Shown: positions 8,501 to 14,792 of the stretch, piece after piece | Layout of the letters: each line of letters opens with the position of its first letter | How positions within the stretch are numbered: position 1 is the first letter of the stretch | Assembly (NCBI GenBank): GCA_038214135.1 | Contig: JBBQSD010000144.1 | Coordinates: 1 to 15,281, forward strand | DNA length: 15,281 nucleotides | From: JANLSE01 sp038214135 | GTDB lineage: Bacteria; Chloroflexota; Chloroflexia; Chloroflexales; Roseiflexaceae | Direction of reading: 5' to 3' | Notes under the pieces: model-generated | What the model saw: only the letters and a program-made list of their open reading frames with translations | Told to the model about the DNA's origin: nothing | The model's database searches: none | Made by a program: the position numbers and the translations under genes

Positions 8501-8714
8501 GGCGCAACGGTTGGCCGAACGGCTCTGTGATGATGAATGGCACCTGCTGAATAGCCGCTGGGAGGCAATTGCGCGAGTGCAGCGCCAGTATATTTTGCAG
8601 AACCCTGGATGCATTCCCAATCGCGATGAGCGAGTGCGCTGGCTTTCACGCCTTGGCTATGCCCGCCCGAGATTATTGGCCGAGTCCGAATTCCTGCGTA
8701 TTCGGCGGGCGTAA
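5586..8714 (+). CDS. VirD4/TraG-like coupling ATPase with a long extra N-terminal region
   Basis: A 1042-residue membrane-anchored ATPase, expected to bring DNA or protein substrate to the secretion channel. Two N-terminal hydrophobic helices lie at about 24-48 and 55-83. A polar region of ~280 residues follows, then a second hydrophobic cluster at about 370-428. The motor follows: Walker A GMGAGKSR at 552-559, a FTLIDGKGDD segment soon after, and Walker B PLIVDEF with Asp804-Glu805. Next comes a QLRSLGIPTLYAHQALAQ segment as in TraG/TraD/VirD4 ATPases, and a charged C-terminal tail. Classical VirD4 carries Walker A around residue 130-150, so about 400 residues are extra here. ATG 5586 is chosen for GAGGA five bases upstream; a TTG at 5574 would start inside that spacer with no signal of its own. 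It is the last gene of the cluster. Confidence 0.88.
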   Translation: MILPTPHPQHTHALTITHIALDHILLLARLIWFASLLFLIGLVTLPLLDIAWMPPLPIISIFRLITGSGALVLVGELLIAAIRLIFQTQYTQSLSSAHTYLRIRTPNPHTSQAIIGINQPDGADFWYAAHRLFPEHTKPWLTATLSARPDEPIEFGAVIGGSSANQQHWQSALRQMIIGQCPDALVDSPPDPLAKAIDQAIGSAGATLAWAEFLLPHDPAFPLRLPESAESDLLGPLLAQLRPRAGAVRYAEAQVSTQPRHDWRSDGFGWRTAAHRRLNQLRSKAHFGMLNSDGRALERKLADPASHMLLRVVVVADQAAAANHMLREINSVLGQYAQRSGQCNQRFVCANQGSVDLSIPPPAIPARMAWQLWAGSILIGLLLAAVAWHWPIGLLALLQFPTMVLPLLHSAFTLLWLVAPFLAAAAQFRTSMQARATHWRKRLLARAPRLVPPMPLLLPLPAWWAPAILSAGELGGIWHLPSPNLGTLARWLPARHLPAPPHAFIDSPSITVPTGQSSRRMMFGYALRSDGQLTPVGPSLYDLRNIGHLTAGMGAGKSRFLANLCKQVMEEGFTLIDGKGDDAGNLTATVRQYIQHNDERRVVLLDITDTDWPIGINPLADIAIDTAGAIDRVTAQIQSIFARLDPDGWAAAPGMQQFLDMSTRLVVETVPLPTIAHVKQALIDEPYRKLLLAQCSKLEVKTFWQVIYPTSSEQQKTSMNALMRRFDKLLLSDVVRTLITQAHPTFRFSDAIAERLIVLCPIPHVAYGPLAATAAMLIFQNFMRAAFERPGSATTRRDYPLIVDEFQVLAEHGATQDVAIAITQLRSLGIPTLYAHQALAQVGDLRELMLINAENRILMRTQEPDASVYASHYGAAMLSAADIASQEPTEHQYARFVVGGQAVGPISMVPLGWPSAITTTPDPYNGPDWQNIIPAALSNGADQASAPLTPGVAEYDQKLLTLVYRTPFRDELAQRLAERLCDDEWHLLNSRWEAIARVQRQYILQNPGCIPNRDERVRWLSRLGYARPRLLAESEFLRIRRA

Positions 8715-8754
8715 TTGTGACAGAATATTGACCCAGCGGTTGACCTCTCCCCAG

Positions 8755-8777
8755 CCGCTCTCCGATTCGGAGAGCGG
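8755..8777. repeat. Hairpin after the coupling-protein gene
   Basis: CCGCTCTCCG-ATT-CGGAGAGCGG is a perfect 10-bp stem with a 3-base loop, 40 bases after the stop codon. It could terminate or protect the secretion transcript, but no T-run follows. The flanking CCTCTCCCC and GGGCGGGGTGA bases resemble a widespread intergenic repeat type, so it may be another resident palindrome rather than a dedicated terminator. The rest of 8715-8833 holds no gene. Confidence 0.6.
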
Positions 8778-8833
8778 TACCCGCAGGGCGGGGTGAAGTT
8801 AATAACGCGATCAAAGTTCTTGCAATTCAGCTA

Positions 8834-8859
8834 GAGAAGTGGAAAACAATAATCATCCA
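8834..8859 (+). repeat. Left terminal inverted repeat of the insertion sequence
   Basis: Aligned without gaps to the reverse complement of 10100-10125, it matches at 19 of 26 positions. The outer 12 bases differ at only two positions, and the inner CATCCA is identical. It overlaps the last codons of the transposase gene, which ends at 8853. Confidence 0.8.
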
Positions 8860-10055
8860 TGAATCGTATCTAGGCTGATGGTCACAAACCAGCGACCAAG
8901 GAGCGGGTCGCGGATGAAACAGCGCTCAAGGGCAGCCATGGCGTCTTTGGTCAGCTTCACGCCGGTGCGGTAGGTGGTGGTGATCGCCTGCACTACCGGA
9001 TGCACCCCCTGCCAGGCCATGGTTTCGATAAAGGTCAGGGCCACCGGAAGATTATCCAATAAACTGCCATTCCAATGCTGTTCTAACGCTCCCCAGCAGC
9101 GTTCAATCGGGTTACATTTGCTGTGATAGGGCGGATAGTAGGCTAACTGGACGGTCAATCCGGTGTCGCCGACAAAGGCGACCAGCCGCTGCATAAACTG
9201 GGTGCGCCGACTGTGGTTCTCGGGGCCATTATCGAGAGTAATCAGCACCGTGGTGACCGACGAAAAGCGCATATGCACCGTTGCCACCAGTCTTGGAGCC
9301 GATCTACCAGACAATCGCTGGTGACCTTTGAGGTCACCCCCGACACAACCAGTTCATTGGTCGCCGGCATCAGAATACCCACGGGGGTCATCGTCGCCTC
9401 CGGTTGAAAATTGTGATCCATGGCTTGCGTTGGCACCCGGCTTTTGCCGCCGCGGGCAAACGGGCCGAGCTGAACGGTTGCTTTCGCATCCATCGATATG
9501 CGAAGGGTGGCGGGGTCAGTGGTTGCTTCCTGATGAATCGCCCCTAGTCGCGCGAAGATGGCATCGGTTTCCGGGACTTTTTTGGGGTTTGACGTTGGCG
9601 ACTTTGGTCGGGTGATAGCCGAGATCGTTCAATTTGGTCGCGATGGTGCGCTCGGTCGGCAATTCGGCGTCCGTATAGCCGTTCGTCGCGCTCAACTGCC
9701 GCCGGACTTCCGCAGCGGTCAGGCGCGTATACAAGCGGTTGTTGCGAAACTGGGGGTCGGTTTGGCTTTGCCCATCCACAATGACGCGGATATCCTCCAG
9801 CAGATGGGGCAGATGAACTTCTGCCCGTTTCCGTACGCGCAACTGGAACGCATCCAAACTGGTCACGCGCTGGCGCAGTTCGTGCGTCCCAATCCGAATC
9901 GTGGCACGGTTCCAGCCTAACTCTCGTTCGGCGCGGGTTTGCCCGCGCTCACCGAGTGCCTGTACGGTTTGCGCCATGAAACGACGGCGATCCGCACCCT
10001 TCAATGTCGTAGCGGTCTCGATCAAGATCTGTTTCAGATCGTCAGTCAGCTCCAT
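8853..10055 (-). pseudogene. ISAzo13-like DDE transposase, broken by two frameshifts
   Basis: The gene starts at ATG 10055-10053, with AGGGAG seven bases upstream on the minus strand. An in-frame ATG at 10094 lies farther out with no signal. The first frame gives the N-terminal domain (MELTDDLKQI... to KPQK) down to a run of six A at about 9577-9582. Beyond it the family sequence continues in another frame as VPETDAIFARLGAIHQ. This middle frame carries the first catalytic Asp in SMDAKATV and breaks at about 9285, after DRLQDWW. One missing base (probably G) explains the change to TVHMRFSSVTT. The last frame (8853-9300) carries the second catalytic Asp in LDNGPENHS and the Glu in NPIERCWG. All catalytic residues remain but in three frames, so the enzyme is probably dead. 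The first break is in a homopolymer, so a sequencing error or slippage cannot be excluded. Confidence 0.85.
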
Positions 10056-10099
10056 GGCACCGCTCCCTATGCTTTTCGCTCGTCGTGGTACCATACGTG

Positions 10100-10125
10100 T
10101 GGATGAATTTATATTTCCGCTTCCC
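10100..10125 (-). repeat. Right terminal inverted repeat of the insertion sequence
   Basis: Partner of 8834-8859. On the plus strand it ends in ATTTCCGCTTCCC and is followed by the TA of the target duplication. It lies upstream of the transposase start (10055 on the minus strand), where the transposase promoter would be expected. Confidence 0.8.
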
Positions 10126-10126
10126 T

Positions 10127-10980
10127 AAGCAAAAAGCACTGGCGGATACAATGCAGCGAGCCGAAGCCTGGGCACTCGCGGGGCTGCTGCAAGAGGTGCA
10201 GGAACTCTTCACACAGGTTTGGGCAATCAGCCAACAGTATGGCCTAGATGGCAGCAACGGTGCCTGGGAGGCTGGCTGGTTGCTTGCTTGTGCAAATGGG
10301 CAAGCCCAGTGAAGCAGCAGCCTGGTTCGAGCGAGTCACAACGCTGCCGAACAACCAAGCGCGTTGGCCAGCAAATCGCCAGGCACTCATACAGATGTGC
10401 CGGATGATCGCAGTTTGCCCGCAAACCCTAGCAGCGGGTTCGTTTGCAACCGATTCCCAGCCATGCGCTTCCGCAGAACTGCCACCACTAAAAATCAGAA
10501 GCCTGGGATCATTCCAGGTACAGCGCAGCGGGGTAGCACTTCCGGTATGCAGGGCCAGGAAATCAGTCGCGCTGCTTCGGTATCTGCTCACACGCCGCGA
10601 ACGCCAGGCATTCAAAGAGGAACTAATGGAACTGCTCTGGCCAAGTTCTTCGCCACAGGAAGCAACCCATAGCTTGCATGTTGCGGTGAATACGCTGCGC
10701 CGCTATCTCGATCCACCACATGGCACATATCTGTTATTCGAGGCAGGGGCCTATAGTTTCCATCCGATGGCGAACATCGAAGATGATTGTGCGGTATTCG
10801 AGCGTTTGTATCGGGAGGCAGAACGTTCCTGGCGCGCCCATGATTTGCTCGTTGCGGAACAAACCTTCAATCGGGCCATTGCGCTCTATCAGGGCCACTA
10901 TCATGTCGATATCCACGATGGTGTCTGGGCGATCACCGAACGAGAACGCTTGCTCTCCCAGTTTCTTTCCGCACTGGCCT
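10127..10980 (+). pseudogene. Remnant of a SARP/BTAD-type transcriptional regulator
   Basis: The remnant begins right after the insertion sequence. Residues from 10151 (MQRAEAWALAG...) form a TPR-like helical stretch. The frame then changes at CTTGCTTG (10283-10290): removing one CTTG copy rejoins GWLL to VQMGKPSEAAAWFERV. From about 10488 comes a winged-helix DNA-binding domain (LKIRSLGSFQVQ, then KEELMELLWP and LHVAVNTLRRYLDP). A bacterial transcriptional activation domain follows (FERLYREAERSW, then EQTFNRAIALYQG, ending at RERLLSQFLSAL). This is the C-terminal architecture of SARP-like and larger MalT-like regulators. No upstream coding continuation exists left of the insertion sequence, where a stop follows shortly. 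The C-terminus runs into an MFS remnant and stops at 11019-11021. It is therefore truncated at both ends and frameshifted. Confidence 0.75.
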
Positions 10981-11198
10981 GCTGGCCTTTGCCATTCCGG
11001 CACTACCAGCTGGCTGGCTAGCGGCACGCTGGGGCCTGCGGCGCACGATCATCAGCGCTATCGCTTGGAGGTGGCTACGCAATCGCGGCACTCGGCTTCC
11101 CACCCCTGTTCCTGGCAGGCGCAGCATGCACGCTCGTGGGAGTTGCACTGTTCACACGCATCCCAGTGGAACGTACTGGGCGTGGCATGGCCAGGTAA
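10979..11198 (+). pseudogene. C-terminal remnant of an MFS transporter
   Basis: About 72 codons of a membrane transporter are readable. The first frame (from about 10982) gives LAFAIPALPAGWLAARWGLRR followed by TIISAIA, a typical MFS end-of-helix and loop. After a frameshift near 11060-11064 the second frame gives LGGGYAIAALGFPPLFLAGA, then CTLVGVALFTRIPVERTGRG, and stops at TAA 11196-11198. No start or N-terminal helices are present. The 5' side is fused to the regulator remnant, so a deletion appears to have joined two unrelated genes. Neither stretch is long enough to be an open gene of its own. Confidence 0.65.
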
Positions 11199-11234
11199 GC
11201 GATGCTGGGCAGTCCAACCGTAACCTATTATTGA

Positions 11235-11263
11235 TTGACGCAGGGTTGGTTGTCTGCTAGTAT
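11235..11263 (+). promoter_or_regulatory. Sigma-70-like promoter for the kinase operon
   Basis: TTGACG (11235-11240) and TAGTAT (11258-11263) are separated by exactly 17 bases. Transcription would start near 11270, leaving a leader of about 75 bases before the kinase ATG at 11346. It is the only well-formed promoter noticed in the 147-base gap at 11199-11345. The leader has no obvious strong hairpin and no good Shine-Dalgarno. Confidence 0.55.
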
Positions 11264-11345
11264 CATTATTAACCACACGATCAGGTAAAGCAGCATTTCA
11301 TTGCCAAAATACGTGCAGTTGTTTCAAACAAAATAAGCTTGCCAT

Positions 11346-13451
11346 ATGAACAATGCCAAACCACCCCCATCAAAGCTTCTCAGCAGAATAACCGAAGCCC
11401 TCATCCATACACGTACTGGTGCAATGCTGCTCAATTTTCCGCCAATTGCATTTGTTCTTGAACGTGTCGCACGCCAGCATATTGAGCAATCTGGCATGTT
11501 GCAGGCAGTCAAAGAGATCCAACAGGATCGTGTGGCATATGGCGATCTAAACTCAACCCTGAATGCTATCGCTATTGATGTTGTCGAGACGCTGGACTAC
11601 GAAGCTGCGATGGTGGCTCCGTATGAGGCAGATGGTGCGCTGCCATTGCGCGCATGGCATACGAAGGTGCCACGCGAGACGGTACTACAGTGGGAAGCGG
11701 AAATCGCGATGCTCAGCGGTGATCGGCCAATTAGCCTGACTAACCCTGAAATAGCGCGTGTGTATGTCAATCGCGACTCAGATGCGCTCAATCTTGGAGT
11801 TCGTGCATCCAAGGCGCGCCATCCGATTATGAGCGATGATCTCTATGATCTCTTTCGCCCTATTACACCCGAGAGCACCCGCCCGTTTGTTAAGGGTGTC
11901 CAGGATGCACTCAAGGTCAAGCAAGTCATCGCTGTACCATTCTTTATTGAGACATCGGTCGATGGGCGGGTTGATCTCGAGCTTGTTGGTAATCTTTTTG
12001 CGCTAGCGAGCGGACGCCTTTCCGTTCGCGATCAACAAGCCCTCCAGGCATTTGGTCGGCAGGCTGCTGCCGCAATCCTGAGCGAACGCCGACGTGCGTA
12101 TGTCGAGGCGACACTCTCACTTATATTCGACATCCAAACCAGTTTCCAGGATGAGTCTCAAATTCTACAGCGCATTGTTGATGGTGTTGTGCGCAGCCTT
12201 AACTATGTTGGCGCGATGGTTGCTATCTATAATCCCGATGATGGATCGCTGCCAGTACGCGCCTGGCATACTATTATGCCATCTCGACAGGTGCTCGATT
12301 GGGAAGCGCAAATAGCCGCCCTAAGCCCCAACCACCCGGTCAGTTTGACCAATCCAGATATTGCTCGTGTGTATGTGAACCGGCCCGAATATAAAGAAAA
12401 CCTCAGTGCGCAGGCATTTAGCACTCGCGACATCTGTACCAGCAATGATCTGTTCGATCTGTTCCGCCCGATTGCTCCTGAAAGCACACGTCCGATTGTG
12501 CGTGGCATTCAGGCAGCGCTTGGTGTGAAGCAGGTGGTTGCCATACCCTTCTTTCAGCGTTCTGGAGATGGCAGTACCAGTAATGGTGAGTTTATCGGCA
12601 ACCTGTTTGTGTTATCACACTCGGAGCACTTGGATAGTGTCGAGCGTCAGGTGCTCAAAGCATTTGGTCAGCAGGCGGCTGAGGGTATCCGCAATGCGCA
12701 ATTGTATCGCGATTCACAGGAGTTGTATCGCCAGGCCGAGAACCGGCGTCGGGCAGCAGAGATCTTCGGGAAGATGGCCTTCAACGCGTCCGCATCAGTC
12801 CATGAGCTCAAAAATAGAGTTGGTGTCGTACGCGGATTTCTGCAAATCGTTCCGGGTATTATGGACGATAAGGAGATCAGCGAGCCAATCTTTCGTAATC
12901 TCGATCAAATGGCCGATATGCTCGACAACCTGCACGAGCCATTTCACATCGTGCCAGATACGATGGTCAGTATCGATTCGTGCGTCCGGCGAGCTACACG
13001 GCGTGTGGATGGTAGCTATGATTATGATGTGCCGATCAAGCTCGAACTGAATGGCAAACTGCCCGAAATCTATGCTGCGCAGGATATGATCACCGAGGTG
13101 TTCAAAGTATTGATCAAGAATGCGCTGGAGGCCGTGTCCGTTGCCGAAAAGGGTGAGCATGGCCGTGTCCTGGTGACAACACAGTTGCATGATTCAGAAA
13201 TGATCGAAATAGCGATCAACGATAATGGCACCGGAATCCGGCGTGAGGATGAGAGCCGTATTTTTGAGATGCGCTGGAGTACAAAATCCAGTGGCCTCGG
13301 TTTCGGTCTATTCTGGACGAAGGATTATGTCGAAGGTATTGGCGGCACCATCAATGTGAAGACCGTCTATGGCGAGGGCACAACATTCATCGTTCGGCTG
13401 CCGGTCAATAGGCCAGATCAGATTCGTGCTGCCGCTGATGAACAAGCATAA
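11346..13451 (+). CDS. Cytosolic sensor histidine kinase with two tandem GAF domains
   Basis: A 701-residue kinase with no clear membrane helix. After a short N-terminal helical region, two GAF-type sensor domains (about 65-245 and 265-450) are near copies of each other. RAWHT at residue 102 recurs at 305, and the segments around SLTNPEIARVYVNR and STRPFVKG recur at the same spacing of about 203 residues. A helical linker leads to an H-box with SVHELKNRVG, the likely phosphoacceptor being His486. The ATPase domain has the N-box LIKNALEA (Asn592), G1 DNGTG (626-630), the F-box-like IFEMRWSTK and G2 GLGFGL (650-655), all intact. It should autophosphorylate and pass phosphate to a response regulator. 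The ATG at 11346 has no strong ribosome binding site. A response-regulator gene follows after 12 bases. Confidence 0.88.
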   Translation: MNNAKPPPSKLLSRITEALIHTRTGAMLLNFPPIAFVLERVARQHIEQSGMLQAVKEIQQDRVAYGDLNSTLNAIAIDVVETLDYEAAMVAPYEADGALPLRAWHTKVPRETVLQWEAEIAMLSGDRPISLTNPEIARVYVNRDSDALNLGVRASKARHPIMSDDLYDLFRPITPESTRPFVKGVQDALKVKQVIAVPFFIETSVDGRVDLELVGNLFALASGRLSVRDQQALQAFGRQAAAAILSERRRAYVEATLSLIFDIQTSFQDESQILQRIVDGVVRSLNYVGAMVAIYNPDDGSLPVRAWHTIMPSRQVLDWEAQIAALSPNHPVSLTNPDIARVYVNRPEYKENLSAQAFSTRDICTSNDLFDLFRPIAPESTRPIVRGIQAALGVKQVVAIPFFQRSGDGSTSNGEFIGNLFVLSHSEHLDSVERQVLKAFGQQAAEGIRNAQLYRDSQELYRQAENRRRAAEIFGKMAFNASASVHELKNRVGVVRGFLQIVPGIMDDKEISEPIFRNLDQMADMLDNLHEPFHIVPDTMVSIDSCVRRATRRVDGSYDYDVPIKLELNGKLPEIYAAQDMITEVFKVLIKNALEAVSVAEKGEHGRVLVTTQLHDSEMIEIAINDNGTGIRREDESRIFEMRWSTKSSGLGFGLFWTKDYVEGIGGTINVKTVYGEGTTFIVRLPVNRPDQIRAAADEQA

Positions 13452-13463
13452 CCGGAGAGATCA

Positions 13464-13667
13464 ATGGCTACAAAACAACGGCGTGTGCTAATTGTTGAGG
13501 ATAAGCCGGATTTTCAGCTGTTACTGAAACGTGCGTGTCTGATGGCATCTGAGCGGCTGTGGGTGGGCTGCGCGTGTTGCGCAAGCTCAGCGCATGGAGC
13601 AGACGCCCACTGGCTGTTGTTGTCTCTGGCGAAAAAGCGCAGTCGTACCCTATCACCGCAACACTGA
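13464..13667 (+). pseudogene. Start of a response regulator, receiver domain cut short by frameshift
   Basis: ATG 13464 has GGAGAG four bases upstream and follows the kinase by 12 bases. The first ~25 residues are a genuine receiver start: RRVLIVEDKPDFQLLLKRA, with beta-1 and the acidic pair Glu-Asp. After about residue 27 the frame turns into Cys/Ser/Ala-rich sequence without receiver features and stops at 13665-13667. The receiver resumes in another frame from about 13565 (next entry). The join lacks beta-2, alpha-2 and beta-3, where the phosphoacceptor Asp belongs. An internal deletion of tens of bases, not a multiple of three, best explains this. Confidence 0.65.
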
Positions 13668-14530
13668 CCTACAAAGTATTTGGTTATTTGCCCAAACAGC
13701 ACTTCGATGTGAGGAACTACAGCCGACTTATTACTGCCGCATGTCTCTACCAGGATGCGCACGACATTATTGCTTTGGTAGCTGCTTTTGATTGTGACCC
13801 CGATAATCTTGAGTTCGCTAAACGCTGTTGGGTGTTTGCGAAAGAGATACTGGCCGCCGATACGCCTGCTGGCATCAATGCGCTGCCGGTCAACTTTCCA
13901 GAGAACCTGGATCATCAGATTGAGGCGACCATTGCGGAGCTTGACCGAACGACAGGCCGCCCGACAAGTGCTGCTATTAGGCATACGTTGCGCCTCCGCG
14001 TTGTTGGTAAGTATGAATGGACAATCCTACGTGCATACCTGGCTGATTTCGGGAACTTCCGCGATCTGTATCCGGCTGATGTGGACGCACTGCGCCATAT
14101 AGCTGCATCGGCAGTGAAGCACGCTATCCAACGTGCAAACCAGACGAATGCCTTTGTTGGCGTACTGAGTCCAGAACACTCACCAGATCCATGTTTTATG
14201 ATCATCATGGGTTCGATCAGTAACCTCGATCTGCAGGCGATCAAGCGCAACATTGAAGATTTCTATCACGAAAATAATGTCGCCGTCCTACCATATGATG
14301 CGCGTAATGCCTTCTTCCAGCGCCTGAAAGATGAAGGGCGCATTGTTCCGAGTAATCGTGATGAGCAGAACAAACTCCTGCAAAAGCTCATGCCCCAAAT
14401 GCAATACATGGTTTGGCAGAGTGATAGCGATGAAGAGGCCCCATTGTTTACCGATGTCGAGCAGGCCATGGATGTTCTGGCAAAACTGCCACCCGTTGAA
14501 GGGCGTCCTCGCCGCCGAGAGCCAATGTGA
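13559..14530 (+). CDS. Rest of the response regulator with an unrecognised output region
   Basis: The frame is open from about 13552, with a possible GTG start at 13559, to TGA 14528-14530 (323 residues). The first ~55 residues are the second half of a receiver. GLRVLRKLSAWSRRPLAVVVSG gives alpha-3 and beta-4 with its Ser/Thr switch position, and YLPKQHFD gives beta-5 with the conserved Lys-Pro region. The remaining ~250 residues are mixed helix and strand, have no helix-turn-helix, GGDEF or other output domain known to me, and end in a basic GRPRRREPM. No ribosome binding site fits GTG 13559. The piece is therefore either untranslated debris of a formerly intact gene, or made by reinitiation or frameshifting. 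The output region shows no further stops or frame breaks, which suggests recent damage or an assembly error. Confidence 0.6.
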   Translation: MGGLRVLRKLSAWSRRPLAVVVSGEKAQSYPITATLTYKVFGYLPKQHFDVRNYSRLITAACLYQDAHDIIALVAAFDCDPDNLEFAKRCWVFAKEILAADTPAGINALPVNFPENLDHQIEATIAELDRTTGRPTSAAIRHTLRLRVVGKYEWTILRAYLADFGNFRDLYPADVDALRHIAASAVKHAIQRANQTNAFVGVLSPEHSPDPCFMIIMGSISNLDLQAIKRNIEDFYHENNVAVLPYDARNAFFQRLKDEGRIVPSNRDEQNKLLQKLMPQMQYMVWQSDSDEEAPLFTDVEQAMDVLAKLPPVEGRPRRREPM

Positions 14531-14792
14531 ACCAATGGGAGTGCTGAACTGATTGAGGGGTAGCTCCACCAGCGCACTGAATATGCAGAGCCTGTCCGGC
14601 GCTGGCCGGACTGTGCTGGCATCGTGATCGTACCTCATTACAAAAAACGGCGATTCGCGCCTGCGGCGCAATCGGGGAAGAGGCTGCGCCCCTTCCCTCG
14701 ACCCATCCCCATCCGTGCCCGCTATCCGAATGTGTACCGTGCTGAACGCCCTACTTACGGCACAACAGCACACAGGATGCCTGATTAATGTT
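14531..14792. other. Convergent spacer with three hairpins
   Basis: The gap lies between the response-regulator gene (plus) and the FGE-fold gene (minus) and contains no convincing gene. GTCCGGC-GCTG-GCCGGAC (14594-14611) is a perfect 7-bp stem without a T-run. GGGAAGAGG/CCCCTTCCC (14675-14697) is a 9-bp stem with one mismatch. The third hairpin (14651-14674) is described as a terminator. Confidence 0.6.
14642..14674 (-). terminator. Probable intrinsic terminator of the FGE-fold gene
   Basis: Read on the minus strand, a GC-rich stem (CGATTGCGCC pairing with GGCGCGAATCG, one bulge, at 14674-14651) is followed almost at once by CCGTTTTTTG, giving six T. It lies about 120 bases past the stop codon at 14793. 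This is the only hairpin in the window with a proper T-run. Confidence 0.55.

Larger units (their letters stand above)
8834..10125 (-). mobile_element. ISAzo13-like insertion sequence, 1292 bp
   Basis: Both ends are visible. The left end is GAGAAGTGGAAA... (8834-8859). The right end is its imperfect inverted partner (10100-10125), reading GGGAAGCGGAAA inward. A TA dinucleotide flanks each end (8832-8833 and 10126-10127), consistent with a 2-bp target duplication. One transposase gene on the minus strand fills the element. The family call rests on transposase segments such as AERELGWNRATIR, TRLTAAEVRRQL and LDNGPENHSRRTQF, recalled as typical of ISAzo13-family transposases. The element has inserted between the secretion cluster and a decayed regulator gene. 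Confidence 0.85.

Noticed and set aside
8755..8777. Intrinsic terminator of the secretion operon
   Set aside because: The stem is strong but no T-run follows, so it is kept only as a hairpin repeat.
10085..10312. 75-codon plus-strand frame starting inside the insertion sequence
   Set aside because: Its first residues come from the right end of the insertion sequence; only the later part is the regulator remnant, and it ends at the CTTG frameshift.
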